Both the position numbers and the translations under genes were made by a program. Source: Longimicrobium sp. (GTDB lineage Bacteria > Gemmatimonadota > Gemmatimonadetes > Longimicrobiales > Longimicrobiaceae). From it: a DNA stretch of 64,000 nucleotides. The stretch's first letter is position 1, and each line of letters begins with the position of its first letter. The notes under the pieces were generated by a model, which ran no database searches, was not told the DNA's origin, and saw nothing but the letters and a program-made list of their open reading frames with translations. This document shows, one piece after another, positions 43,012 to 52,385 of the stretch. The stretch spans positions 42,558 to 106,557 of the forward strand of contig NZ_DASVSF010000102.1 in NCBI RefSeq assembly GCF_036388275.1, written 5' to 3'.

Positions 43012-46000
43012 TGAAGCTCTGGGAAGTTTTCCGCTTCGAAATCGGCCACCAGGCGCGCCGCTACAGTACCTGGGCGTACGCCGCGGCCCTGCTGGCGCTC
43101 GCACTGCAGATGGCGACGGAGGTGTACATCGCCGGCGCGCGGGACGGCCTCTACCTGTACAACGCGCCGTTCGTCATTGCGTCCGTCACCCTGATGGGAA
43201 GCATGCTGGGGCTGGTGTCCGCCGCGGCGCTGGCGGGCGATGCGGCCGCCCGCGACGTGCAGCTGCGGATGCATCCGCTCTTCTACAGCGCGCCCGTCGG
43301 CAAGGGCGCGTACCAGGGCGGGCGGTTCCTCGCCGCGTTCGCCCTGAACGCGCTGCTCCTGCTCGCCATTCCCCTCGCCGTGCTGCTCGCGGCGCCGCTG
43401 TGGGGGCTGGAGGCGGAGTTCAGGGGCCCGTTCCGCATCGGCGGCTACGTGGGTGCGTACCTCGCCATCGCCCTGCCGAACGCCTTCGTGGCCACGGCGC
43501 TCGGCTTTGCGCTCGCCGCCCTCACCCGTCGCGCCGTCGCGAGCTACCTGGGCAGCGTGCTCCTGTTCTTCGCGATGATGTTCAGCTGGCAGTTCCTGGC
43601 CGCGCAGATGGGCCGCTGGCAGCTGGCGAAGTACCTGGACCCCATCGGCATCACGGTGCTGAGCGAGGCAGGCAAGTCGTGGACGGCGGCGGAGAAGAAC
43701 ACGCTCTACATCGGATTGCAGCCGTCGCTCATCACCAACCGCCTCCTGTGGATGGGGATCGCGATGGCCGCGCTCGCCATCACGTACCTGCGCTTCCGCT
43801 TCGCGCATCCGCCGGTGGGTGGCCGCTCGCGCCGGGCGATGCGCGCCGCGGAGGCCGTCGGGGCCACGCCCAGTGCGCCCGTCGTGGTGCCGATCGTCCC
43901 GCGTGCGTTCGGCGTCCGGACGCGTCTCCACCAGGTGCTCGCCGTCGCCGCGGAGTCGTTCCGGCTGATCGTGACCAGCTGGGGCGGCGCCGCGCTCGCG
44001 TTCCTCACCATCGTCCTGGTGCTGACCGGTCCGGAGTGGATGGAGCACATGGGCGTGCCGCTGGTCCCCACCACGGACCTGGTCGTCGGGCCCCTGGGCG
44101 ACTTCGGCGAGCCCATCTGGATGATCATCCCCGTGATGATCGTCTTCTACGCGGGCGAGCTGGTGTGGCGCGAGCGCGAGGCCGGCCTGGGCGAGATGGC
44201 CGATGCCGTGCCGGTGCCGGACTGGGTGTCGTTCGTGGGCAAGTTCGCCGGCTTGGCGCTGGTGCTCGCCGCGCTCCAGGTGCTGATGATGGCCGGCGCG
44301 ATGCTCGTGCAGGCGAGCCTGGGCTATCGCGACTTTCAGCTTGACCTGTACGTGCGCATCCTCTTCGGGCTGCAGCTGGCGGATTACCTCCTGTTCGCCC
44401 TGCTCGCGTTCGTCATCCACGTGGTCGTGAACCAGAAGTACGCGGGCCACCTGGCGCTGGTGATGGCGTACGCAGTGATGGCCTTCGGCCCGTCGATGGG
44501 GATGGACAACCACCTGCTCGTCTACGGCTCCGATCCGGGGTGGTCGTACTCGGACATGCGCGGCTTCGGGGCGTTACTGGGCCCCGTGGTCGTCTACAAG
44601 CTGTACTGGGCGGCGTGGGCGCTGATGTTCGGGGTCGCGGCGCGGCTGCTGTGGGTGCGGGGCAGGGAAGCGGGATGGGTGTCGCGGATGCGAGTGGCGC
44701 GGCGCCGGTTCACGCATCCGGTCGCCCGCGTGGCGGCGGTGGCGATGGCGTTGATCCTGGGGCTGGGCGGATTCGCGGCGTACAACACCTACCTGCTGAA
44801 TGACCACGAGTCCGATTCCGCCGCCACCGCCGCGCGTGCCGAGTACGAGCGGCGCTACGGGCGATACGAGGGCGTCGCGCAGCCGCGCCTGACTGCCACG
44901 CACCTGCACGTGGAGATCCATCCCGGCCGGCGCGAGGTGGAGATCCGCGGCAGCTACCGCCTGGTGAACGCGGGCGCGGTGCCGATCCGATCCGTGCACG
45001 TGGCCACGGCCTCGGAGGTGGAGACCGGGACCATCGGGTTCGATCGGCCGGCCACGCGCAGGCTGGCGGATGAGCAACTGGGGCACCGGATCTACGCGCT
45101 CGCGCAGCCGCTGCAGTCGGGAGACTCGCTGGAGATGCGCTTCTCCATCCGCCATGCCCCGCGCGGGTTCAGCGACGACGATGCGGTGGCGGTGAACGGC
45201 ACGTACTTCATCGGCCGCGATTGGCTTCCCGCGATCGGCTATCAGCCCGGCCGCGAGCTGGCGAACGCGGCGGACCGGCGGGCGCACGGCCTCGCGCCCC
45301 GGCCCGTCCGCGCGCCGGGCGACGTGGCCGCGCGGATGGAGCTGCCGGAGCCGCGGATCGGGTTCGAGGCCATCGTCGGCACGGCTGCGGGGCAGACCGC
45401 CTTCGCGCCCGGCACGCTGCGGCGCACGTGGATGAAGGATGGGCGGCGCTACTTCCACTACTCCACCGACGCGCCCATCCGGAACGACTTCGCCATCTTC
45501 TCCGCCCAGTACGCCGTGCGCCGCGGCCGGGCGGGCGGCGTGGACGTGGAGGTGGTCCACCATCCCGGGCACGCGTGGAACGTGGATGGGATGGTCCGCG
45601 GGCTGGCCGCGTCGCTGGAGTACCACACGAAGCACTTCGGGCCGTATCCGCACGCCCAACTCCGACTGGTGGAGCACCCCGGCGACGGGCTCTCGCTGCA
45701 CGCGTACCCCATCAACATCAGCTACCAGGAGAAGTTCGCGCTGATGGACCCGCGGCACGACGCGCGGGAGGTCGACTTTCCGTTCGCCATCGTGGCGCAC
45801 GAGGTGGCGCACCAGTGGTGGGGCAACCAGGTGATGCCCGCACGGGTGGATGGCGCCCCGCTGCTGAGCGAAAGCCTGGCGTGGTACTCGGCGCTGGGCG
45901 TGGTGGAGGCGACGTACGGCCCCGAGCACCTGCGCCGCCTGCTGGGATTGATGCGCGAGGCCTACCTGACGCCGCACTCGCGCGCCGCCGCCCCGCTGCT

Positions 46001-46577
46001 GCGCGCGGACGACTGGTTGCTGTACTCCCGCAAGGGCCCGTTCGCCATGTACGCCCTGCGCGAGTACGTGGGCGAGCAGCGGGTGAACGGCGCGCTCCGG
46101 CGCTTCCTGCAGGTGCACGGCTCGGGCGTGCCGCCGCTGCCGACTTCGCTGGACCTGTACCGCGAGCTGCAGGCGGCCACGCCCGATTCCCTGCGCCCCC
46201 TGCTGGCGGACCTCTTCGAGCGGAACACCTACTGGGAGCTCGCCACGGAGCAGGCCAGCGCCCAGCTGCTACCGGACGGCACCTGGCGCGTTACGCTCGA
46301 CGTGCAGGCGCGCAAGGTGGTCGTCGACAGCGCGGGCGGCGAGCGCGAGCTGCCGATGGACGACCTGGTGGAGATCGGCGTCTACGCGGCCTCGGCGGAT
46401 GCAAAGCCCGGCGAGCCGCTGTACCGGCGGATGCACCGCGTCCGCTCCGGCGAGCACCGCATCACCGTGATCGTTCCCCGCAGGCCGGCGCGGGCCGGCA
46501 TCGACCCGCGCATCCTGCTGATCGATGACGAGCCCGGCGACAACCTCGCGGACGTGGCGGTTCGCACGCCGCGATGA
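43011..46577 (+). CDS. ABC permease fused to an M1-type zinc aminopeptidase
   Basis: 1188 residues. Residues 1-~600 have about twelve membrane segments in two groups, resembling an ABC-2 type permease. The remaining ~590 residues are an M1-family peptidase domain (HEVAH at 930-934, the second ligand Glu at 954, 19 residues later, plus QWWGNQV). The zinc site residues are all present, so the peptidase is probably active, and it would face the periplasm or outer face. Such ABC-permease/M1 fusions are known but uncharacterised. The preceding ATPase gene overlaps the start (GTGATG). Possible processing or export of peptides. Confidence 0.88.
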   Translation: MKLWEVFRFEIGHQARRYSTWAYAAALLALALQMATEVYIAGARDGLYLYNAPFVIASVTLMGSMLGLVSAAALAGDAAARDVQLRMHPLFYSAPVGKGAYQGGRFLAAFALNALLLLAIPLAVLLAAPLWGLEAEFRGPFRIGGYVGAYLAIALPNAFVATALGFALAALTRRAVASYLGSVLLFFAMMFSWQFLAAQMGRWQLAKYLDPIGITVLSEAGKSWTAAEKNTLYIGLQPSLITNRLLWMGIAMAALAITYLRFRFAHPPVGGRSRRAMRAAEAVGATPSAPVVVPIVPRAFGVRTRLHQVLAVAAESFRLIVTSWGGAALAFLTIVLVLTGPEWMEHMGVPLVPTTDLVVGPLGDFGEPIWMIIPVMIVFYAGELVWREREAGLGEMADAVPVPDWVSFVGKFAGLALVLAALQVLMMAGAMLVQASLGYRDFQLDLYVRILFGLQLADYLLFALLAFVIHVVVNQKYAGHLALVMAYAVMAFGPSMGMDNHLLVYGSDPGWSYSDMRGFGALLGPVVVYKLYWAAWALMFGVAARLLWVRGREAGWVSRMRVARRRFTHPVARVAAVAMALILGLGGFAAYNTYLLNDHESDSAATAARAEYERRYGRYEGVAQPRLTATHLHVEIHPGRREVEIRGSYRLVNAGAVPIRSVHVATASEVETGTIGFDRPATRRLADEQLGHRIYALAQPLQSGDSLEMRFSIRHAPRGFSDDDAVAVNGTYFIGRDWLPAIGYQPGRELANAADRRAHGLAPRPVRAPGDVAARMELPEPRIGFEAIVGTAAGQTAFAPGTLRRTWMKDGRRYFHYSTDAPIRNDFAIFSAQYAVRRGRAGGVDVEVVHHPGHAWNVDGMVRGLAASLEYHTKHFGPYPHAQLRLVEHPGDGLSLHAYPINISYQEKFALMDPRHDAREVDFPFAIVAHEVAHQWWGNQVMPARVDGAPLLSESLAWYSALGVVEATYGPEHLRRLLGLMREAYLTPHSRAAAPLLRADDWLLYSRKGPFAMYALREYVGEQRVNGALRRFLQVHGSGVPPLPTSLDLYRELQAATPDSLRPLLADLFERNTYWELATEQASAQLLPDGTWRVTLDVQARKVVVDSAGGERELPMDDLVEIGVYAASADAKPGEPLYRRMHRVRSGEHRITVIVPRRPARAGIDPRILLIDDEPGDNLADVAVRTPR

Positions 46578-46615
46578 ACATCAACCCGAATCTCCGTCCA
46601 TCCACCGAGGATATC

Positions 46616-48097
46616 ATGCACCGAACCAAGCTGTTCCTGGTGTTCGCGGCCCTCGCCGCCTGCGCGCCCAAGCCACCCGCCGCCACGGTCCCCGCGGCCG
46701 CCGCGCAGGACACGACGCGCATCGCGAACCTGTTCCGCGACCTGCGCCCACCGCTGGAGATCGTGGGGCGGCCCGCCGTGCGCTGGACGCTGGAAGAGCG
46801 CATGGCGGTCCACAAGGTGCCCGGCGTCAGCGTGGCGCTCATCGAGAACGGCCGGATCGCGTGGGCGGGCGGCGTGGGCGTGCTCGAGGCGGGCAGGCCG
46901 GACCCGGTCACCCCGGCCACTCTCTTCCAGGCGGCGTCCATCAGCAAGCCCGTCGCGGCCACGGCCATGCTGCGGCTGGTGCAGCGCGGCACGCTGGATC
47001 TGGATGCCGACGTGAACGGCTACCTCACGTCGTGGCAGGTGCCGCGCAACCGCTTCACCGAGGCGCAGAAGGTCACGCTGCGGCGCATCGTCAGCCACAA
47101 CGCGGGCCTTACCGTGCACGGCTTTGGGGGCTACGCGCAGGGCGCGGCCGTGCCCACGACCGTGCAGGTGCTGAACGGCGCGGCGCCCGCCAACAGCAAG
47201 CCTGTCGTGGCGGATACGCTCCCGGGCGCCATCGGCCGGTACTCCGGCGGCGGCTTTACGGTGATGCAGCAGCTGCTGGAAGATGTATCCCGCCAGCCCT
47301 TCGCCGACCTGATGCAGCGCCAGGTGCTCACCCCCGCGGGGATGCGGAGCAGCACCTACCAGCAGCCGCTCCCCGCGTCGCGCCACGCCCAGGCGGCGCG
47401 CGGGCACCGGCCGTCCGGCGAGGTGATCGCGGGCGGGTGGCACATGTATCCCGAGCAGGCCGCCGCCGGGCTGTGGACCACGCCCACGGACCTGGCCACC
47501 TGGCTCATCGCCCTTTCCGACGCCTCCGCCGGGCGCTCCACATCGCTGCTCTCGCGCGAGATGGCCACGCAGATGCTCACCGTGCAGAAGGACGGCTTCG
47601 GCCTCGGCATGCAGCTGTCGGGGAGCGGCGACAGCTTCGGCTTTGGCCACAACGGCAGCAACGAGGGATACCGTGCCTTCGCGTACCTCTTTCCGGGGAC
47701 GGGCTCGGGGCTGGTCGTGATGACCAACGGCGACAACGGCGGCCCGCTGGCCCAGGAGCTCATCCGCGCCGTGGCCGCCGAGTACGGCTGGCCGCGGTTC
47801 CAGGCGGACAACCTGACTCCCGCCGTACTGGATTCGGCCTCCCTGGCCGGCCTCGTGGGCCAGTATACGCTCGGCGACCCCAGCCGCACCGCGGAGGTGC
47901 GCCTGGAGGGCGGCAGGCTGGTGCTGCACGGCCCGCCCGGCACCGTCCAGGAGCTGGTACCCGTGAATCCGACGCGCTTCGTGACGGCGCAGACGTACTG
48001 GCGCGTCGACTTCACCCGCGACGCCACGGGCCGGGGCACGACCATCAAGGTCTTCCGCACCGGCGGCCCGCCGCTGGAGGGCCCGCGCGCGTCCTGA
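46616..48097 (+). CDS. Serine beta-lactamase-like hydrolase (lipoprotein)
   Basis: 493 residues of the class C beta-lactamase/penicillin-binding family. Nucleophile motif SISK (108-111, Ser108 and Lys111), second motif YSG (209-211), and HNG near residue 345 are the three catalytic motifs. Lipobox LAAC (Cys16) suggests membrane anchoring. The C-terminal 90 residues form an extra beta-rich domain. ATG 46616 with GAGG six bases upstream is preferred to ATG 46574, which overlaps the peptidase gene. Likely an esterase or peptidase rather than a true beta-lactamase. Confidence 0.88.
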   Translation: MHRTKLFLVFAALAACAPKPPAATVPAAAAQDTTRIANLFRDLRPPLEIVGRPAVRWTLEERMAVHKVPGVSVALIENGRIAWAGGVGVLEAGRPDPVTPATLFQAASISKPVAATAMLRLVQRGTLDLDADVNGYLTSWQVPRNRFTEAQKVTLRRIVSHNAGLTVHGFGGYAQGAAVPTTVQVLNGAAPANSKPVVADTLPGAIGRYSGGGFTVMQQLLEDVSRQPFADLMQRQVLTPAGMRSSTYQQPLPASRHAQAARGHRPSGEVIAGGWHMYPEQAAAGLWTTPTDLATWLIALSDASAGRSTSLLSREMATQMLTVQKDGFGLGMQLSGSGDSFGFGHNGSNEGYRAFAYLFPGTGSGLVVMTNGDNGGPLAQELIRAVAAEYGWPRFQADNLTPAVLDSASLAGLVGQYTLGDPSRTAEVRLEGGRLVLHGPPGTVQELVPVNPTRFVTAQTYWRVDFTRDATGRGTTIKVFRTGGPPLEGPRAS

Positions 48098-48125
48098 GCG
48101 ACGGGGCATCGTGGACGAACGGCGT

Positions 48126-48154
48126 GACCCCCGGCGATGCGCTCGCCGGGGGTC
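48126..48154. terminator. Bidirectional terminator-like hairpin
   Basis: GACCCCCGGCGA (48126-48137) pairs perfectly with TCGCCGGGGGTC (48143-48154). It separates the hydrolase gene from the convergent small gene. No strong T-tract on either side. Confidence 0.6.
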
Positions 48155-48159
48155 TCGTC

Positions 48160-48333
48160 TCATGCGGCGGTCAGCCGCCGCACCACTTCCTGCGCGCCCT
48201 TCTTGTACAGCGTGATGCACACCAGGGCGCCATCCGGGGCAATCACCATCCAGTTGCGGTCCCGCTTCTTGATTACCCACACGCCGGGCGGAGGTGGCGG
48301 GGGAGGGAAGGGCGACTTTGGCTTGCGAGGCAT
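48160..48333 (-). CDS. Small hypothetical protein (57 aa), missed by length filters
   Basis: Minus-strand gene of 57 codons: ATG 48333 after GGAG (7 bases), ending TGA at 48160. The product has a proline run (residues ~10-16), then VWVIKKRDRNWMVIAPDGAL and LYKKGAQEVVRRLTAA. The latter half looks like a small beta-hairpin plus helix of the kind found in DNA-related or toxin-antitoxin small proteins; no function assigned. It is served by a near-consensus promoter (48481-48509, minus strand). Confidence 0.65.
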   Translation of the reverse strand: MPRKPKSPFPPPPPPPGVWVIKKRDRNWMVIAPDGALVCITLYKKGAQEVVRRLTAA

Positions 48334-48456
48334 GGGTCGGCTCCGTGTCTCTTGACCCTTGGGCCGCGGCAGGGCACCTTTGGCGAGCGAGGCGGCCTTC
48401 GGGTCGGTTCGTGAACGAGGCTGGTCGAGGCTTCTTTCCGGGAGATTCGGCCAGCC

Positions 48457-48485
48457 TTGCTTTTCGCCCTGCTGGATAGAATAAT
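48457..48485 (+). promoter_or_regulatory. Candidate divergent promoter, plus strand
   Basis: TTGCTT, 17 bp, AATAAT, overlapping the minus promoter so that initiation in one direction may block the other. It would drive the HTH gene at 48530 with a leader of about 40 nt. Confidence 0.4.
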
Positions 48486-48509
48486 ATGTCCAACCCGCTG
48501 GTTTGTCAA
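48481..48509 (-). promoter_or_regulatory. Strong sigma-70-type promoter, minus strand
   Basis: Read on the minus strand: TTGACA, 17 bp, TATTAT; the -35 is perfect. Initiation near 48474 gives a leader of about 140 nt before the 57-codon gene. It overlaps the promoter for the divergent HTH gene. Confidence 0.75.
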
Positions 48510-48529
48510 GAGCGCTCTATCCAGATCGG

Positions 48530-48766
48530 ATGATGGATTTCAAGGAAGCCACCGACATCCTGACCCGCCGCATCACCGCCGACGAGATCGCCGAAGCGGC
48601 CGGCGTCTCAATCAGCTCGATCGCCCGTGCCCGGCTGGACCCGGCCAGTTCCGCGTACCGGACGCCGCCTGAGAACTGGCGGCCAGCGCTGGCCCAGGTG
48701 GCGCGCGAGCGGATTAAGATGTTGGACGCACTGCTCATCGATCTAGACGTTAGTGGTAGGGGCTAG
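48530..48766 (+). CDS. Small helix-turn-helix-like protein (78 aa)
   Basis: MMDFKEATDILTRRITADEI at the start, then IAEAAGVSISSIARARLDP, a clear helix-turn-helix, and a tail with ARERIKMLDALLIDL. Reads as a short DNA-binding regulator; ATG 48530 (or 48533) after GATCGGA. Divergent from the 57-aa gene and just upstream of the GTPase operon. It may regulate the pair or the operon, but nothing in the sequence proves it. Confidence 0.6.
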   Translation: MMDFKEATDILTRRITADEIAEAAGVSISSIARARLDPASSAYRTPPENWRPALAQVARERIKMLDALLIDLDVSGRG

Positions 48767-48880
48767 CGGAAATCTTTGTACACAACGACCTTCAAGTGGT
48801 GATCGCCGTTAGATTGTGCTATCACACTACTGTGCGTGCTGCGACAATAGCGACACTGTCCACAAGACCTTGGACACGCG

Positions 48881-50215
48881 ATGCTCAGATTCGTGGTTCT
48901 CAGTGACATCCACTTCCGGGCGGGGGTTGCTGGGGAAGTTTGGGATCAGGACCATGACGTTCGCGCCCGGCTCGTTGAGGATCTCCAGTCGATCCGCGTG
49001 AGACTCGGCGAGTTTTCTGGCGTGCTCGTTAACGGCGATATCGCCTTTGCGGGCGCAGAGGCTGAATACGATTACGCGCGAAAGTGGTTCGACGAGGTTT
49101 GCGACGCCGCAGGATGTGCTCGTGATCAGGTCTGGACCGTTCCGGGCAACCATGACGTGGAAAGGTCCGCTGTTCGAAACGACCCCGCGATCCGGGCACT
49201 TCATCGAGACTTGAGAGATGGTCCGGCTCACCAAATCGATGCTGTAATCGCGGAGTATCTACGATCAGGGCGTAGGACTCTGCTCTTCGATCACATCGAG
49301 CGCTATAATGATTTCGCTGCAGCTTACGGGTGCAACATCTCTCCCGAGCAACCTGTGTGGCAGCACTCGATGGGCTTGGATGCCGTGTGGACCTTGAGAT
49401 TGGTCGGCTTGAACTCGACACTCTGCTCCGATTCAGATGACACATCACTGAATGATCGAGGCAAGCTCGTGCTAGGGACTTTGCAGGCCACTGCTGCTCA
49501 ACCAAAGCCGGCGACCGTGCACCTTGCTATGTGCCACCACCCTCTCCGCTGGTTGCGTGACGAAGCGGCTGTTGAAAGAGTCTTGTGCAGCCGACACACC
49601 GTGCACGTCTTTGGACACGAGCACCGCCAAGACCCTCACGTGAATCGCGGTAGCCTCTGGTTGCACTGTGGGGCAGTTCATCCAGTTAGAGAGGAAGCGG
49701 GCTGGATCCCCACCTACAACATCATGGAACTGGATGTCCAAGGGGCAGCCGAATCCCCGGTGTTGGCAGTCCGGCTATATACACGCATTTGGAGCGACAA
49801 CCACAGGTTTCGGGCGGAATGGACCGACGATGGGAAGGAGGCCAGAACAGAGCTTCTTCCCCTTCCTGGCATAACACCCGCAGAGGTACGACGCCCGGCG
49901 GATAGGTTCGAGCGATCCGGTGTGAAGCGCTCGCTTCCCGTGGAACCTTCCCCCGCTCCTGAGCATGCGCCGGCTATGGAACCGAAGCGCCGCCTCGCTT
50001 ACCACTTTCTGACGTTGCCGCACCATGAGCGCGTCGACATTTCCGTGCGGCTCGGGTTAGTACGGGATGAAGACGAGGGAGTCCGTGACCGCGACCTCTT
50101 TGGACGCTTCTTCCAGCGCGCGAGTGACGAACACCGGTTGGCGGAGTTATGGGCCGAAGTAGAACAACGTCACCCGGACGGAAAGCCGGAGCCAAACCCG
50201 TTCACATTAGAATGA
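48881..50215 (+). CDS. Calcineurin-like metallophosphoesterase, putative effector of a GTPase system
   Basis: 444 residues. Metal-binding motifs are complete: DxH (Asp9, His11), GD (52-53), GNHD (89-92), the CHH pair (218-220) and GHEH (245-248), so a two-metal phosphoesterase site is predicted. Residues ~345-440 form a helical, charged tail (HERVDISVRLGLVRDEDEGV, ending RLAELWAEVEQRH) like the small adaptor domains seen at the ends of effectors in predicted GTPase-centred conflict systems. Substrate could be nucleic acid or nucleotides. First gene of the operon; its stop overlaps the next ATG (AATGA). No clear promoter seen in 48767-48880. Confidence 0.85.
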   Translation: MLRFVVLSDIHFRAGVAGEVWDQDHDVRARLVEDLQSIRVRLGEFSGVLVNGDIAFAGAEAEYDYARKWFDEVCDAAGCARDQVWTVPGNHDVERSAVRNDPAIRALHRDLRDGPAHQIDAVIAEYLRSGRRTLLFDHIERYNDFAAAYGCNISPEQPVWQHSMGLDAVWTLRLVGLNSTLCSDSDDTSLNDRGKLVLGTLQATAAQPKPATVHLAMCHHPLRWLRDEAAVERVLCSRHTVHVFGHEHRQDPHVNRGSLWLHCGAVHPVREEAGWIPTYNIMELDVQGAAESPVLAVRLYTRIWSDNHRFRAEWTDDGKEARTELLPLPGITPAEVRRPADRFERSGVKRSLPVEPSPAPEHAPAMEPKRRLAYHFLTLPHHERVDISVRLGLVRDEDEGVRDRDLFGRFFQRASDEHRLAELWAEVEQRHPDGKPEPNPFTLE

Positions 50216-51345
50216 TCATGCTCACTCAATTTCCTGACTGGTACCGCACTGTCCATCCCGAGCCGTCATCCGAACTCCTGAAGCGGAAGTGGAAGGTGGT
50301 CGACGCACTCCGACGGAGAGACCGCGTCACGCTCGTGCCAGACATGATCCGGCTTGCCTTTGGTCGTAGCGTGTTGCCGGGCGGGGCCGGTTCGTCCTTC
50401 AGCGTAGCGCTTCGTAAAAACGAACTAGATCTGAAACCTGAGGATGTGGCTCACGAGACCAGGGTTATGGCGGGAGCGGCCCTGGCCGCGTTTATCGAAT
50501 CGGACGAACGCGAACTCGCTGACCGCGCGGCGCTCGCGGTACTTTGCGTCACGTGCGCAGGGCTTGGCCCGAAGCCCTTGCCGGCAGATCTGCCAATCAT
50601 CGCCGAGAATTATCTCCTTCGCCGCCGACGTTTGCGCTGGGCAAAGCGCGAGCGATTACCGTTCCAGAGTAGCGCCACTTTCCCGGGAAATTATCAAGCG
50701 CAACTTGCTTCTGTTATCAAGAACCCCCAGGAGGGATACTTGGGGGGGCAGGCCGCAGCCGTTGTGAAGAGCATCGCCTCCGGCGTGGCTGCGGTTTCTG
50801 CGGACACGGCCTCGCTCGGTCAATCGACTGCTCAAGCCTTTGAGACAGTCTGGCTAGAGGTGCGGCGCCTTCGCGAAGAAACAATCATCCTGTGGTGGAT
50901 GTTCGGAGAGCAGAGTTCTCTAGTCGGCAAGTTCTTCCGAGAGTTTGGGCGAGCCTCGGCGGTACTTCAGGTAGCTCTGGAAATGGCTGAACTCACCGAT
51001 GGACCTCCCGGGCCGCTTGCAGCACCTGCGTTCCTCGCTCGCGTATTGCAACTGACTCAGGCTACCGAGCATCCAGTGACCATTGAGGCTGCAATAGCCG
51101 GCTCCGATCCGTCCAGTATCACTAAGCTTTGCGAGCCAGTTTCTGCCGAATTGGTAGAGCTCACCCCCGTTCACGCGGCGGCGCATACGTGGGTAGAATT
51201 TCAGGGGGATGCAAGCTGGACGAAACTCGTCCAGACCCGCTACGGCATCGATGTGTCGGCCGAGGTGGCTGACGTTACTCTCGCGCTCCAATGTTATCAT
51301 GAGCGGTTGCTTCGAGAACTCCTCCAACCGCTCGCGGCCGAATGA
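50212..51345 (+). CDS. All-helical GTPase-associated protein (GASH-like)
   Basis: 377 residues, mostly alpha-helical, without catalytic motifs. The segment EETIILWWMFGEQSSLVG (223-240) matches what I recall of the GASH (GTPase-associated system helical) family, which shows a conserved LWWLFGE-like stretch. Start ATG 50212 overlaps the phosphoesterase stop; ATG 50218 is possible. Probably a scaffold or adaptor joining the GTPases with the effector. Assignment rests on that motif and on the context. Confidence 0.7.
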   Translation: MIMLTQFPDWYRTVHPEPSSELLKRKWKVVDALRRRDRVTLVPDMIRLAFGRSVLPGGAGSSFSVALRKNELDLKPEDVAHETRVMAGAALAAFIESDERELADRAALAVLCVTCAGLGPKPLPADLPIIAENYLLRRRRLRWAKRERLPFQSSATFPGNYQAQLASVIKNPQEGYLGGQAAAVVKSIASGVAAVSADTASLGQSTAQAFETVWLEVRRLREETIILWWMFGEQSSLVGKFFREFGRASAVLQVALEMAELTDGPPGPLAAPAFLARVLQLTQATEHPVTIEAAIAGSDPSSITKLCEPVSAELVELTPVHAAAHTWVEFQGDASWTKLVQTRYGIDVSAEVADVTLALQCYHERLLRELLQPLAAE

Positions 51346-52385
51346 CTGACGTAGCCACCATCCCGCAATGCCGACTTGCAAATTGCCCGGTTGCTGCTTC
51401 AGGCTTGTGCTTAGAAGGTTTCTCGGCGCCTGACACTCAGTGCCCGAATTTCGGACTTGTCCAAGTTAGTCCTCCAATCGAAACGGAACCGGCGGTTTCG
51501 GCTGGGGGGGAGAGCCCCGAGCGGGGGTGGCAGACGTTGCATTCAGGGCTACAAATCGATACTGCGGGCGCGTTCGGTTTGATGAGGAGAAGTGGGGCGC
51601 GCATTATTGTACTCGCCGGCGATGTTGAGAGCGGGAAAACAACTCTGCTGGTCAGTCTTTTTGAGCGGTTCCATGAAGGGCCGTTCTGCGGGTACGACTT
51701 CGCCGGCTCACGATCGCTCCTTGCGTTTGAGCAGCGTTGTCACGACTCCCGTGCGGCATCACAAGCCGAGGTTCCGGAGACCCAGCGCACCGAGCTTTCG
51801 ACCTCCGGATTCCTGCACGTGTGCGTTCGTGGTGATGATCGCCGAAGACATGAGTTGTTGTTTTGGGACTTCACAGGGGAGGTCTACCAGCGGGCGCGGG
51901 ATTCGCTGCTCGATGCTGAGCAGCTTCAAGTGGTCGGATCTGCAAATCACTTCGCACTGATATTGGATGGAAATCAACTCGCACAGCCGCGGCTGCGTGC
52001 GGTAGCTGTCACCCATGCGCGGACACTTCTCCGGAGCCTCGTCGAAGCGGGCGTACTCGCTTACACCACGCCCGTTGATCTACTTGTTACTAAATGGGAC
52101 GAAGTGGTTGGTAGCGATCCCAGAGATGAAACGGTCATTTTTACCGAGGCTGCAGTTGCTCGGCTCCTGGCGGAATTTGGGTCGCAATTCGCGCACATAC
52201 GGGTCTACCGAGTGGCTGCACGGCCCCAAGCAGCGGATCTGCCATTCGGGTTCGGCTTGGATGACTTGTTCGCGCACTGGTTGGATGATGGACCAAGGCC
52301 GGTTAGTAGAACTGCCGACGCGCCAGAGCCGGGGCTGATTTTGACCCCGTTCGATAATTTCAGATTTGAGCGTGACCATGGATAA
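51342..52385 (+). CDS. P-loop GTPase with N-terminal cysteine cluster (double-GTPase 2-like)
   Basis: 347 residues. Cys 10, 15, 23 and 34 form a likely zinc-binding element. P-loop GDVESGKT (93-100), G3-like DFTG (176-179, in FWDFTGE), and a G4-like TKWD (250-253) define a TRAFAC-type GTPase; TKWD replaces the classical NKxD. Overlaps the GASH-like gene by 4 bases and the next GTPase gene by 8. I recall the DO-GTPase2 family in such operons. It may heterodimerise with its neighbour. Confidence 0.8.
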   Translation: MTDVATIPQCRLANCPVAASGLCLEGFSAPDTQCPNFGLVQVSPPIETEPAVSAGGESPERGWQTLHSGLQIDTAGAFGLMRRSGARIIVLAGDVESGKTTLLVSLFERFHEGPFCGYDFAGSRSLLAFEQRCHDSRAASQAEVPETQRTELSTSGFLHVCVRGDDRRRHELLFWDFTGEVYQRARDSLLDAEQLQVVGSANHFALILDGNQLAQPRLRAVAVTHARTLLRSLVEAGVLAYTTPVDLLVTKWDEVVGSDPRDETVIFTEAAVARLLAEFGSQFAHIRVYRVAARPQAADLPFGFGLDDLFAHWLDDGPRPVSRTADAPEPGLILTPFDNFRFERDHG

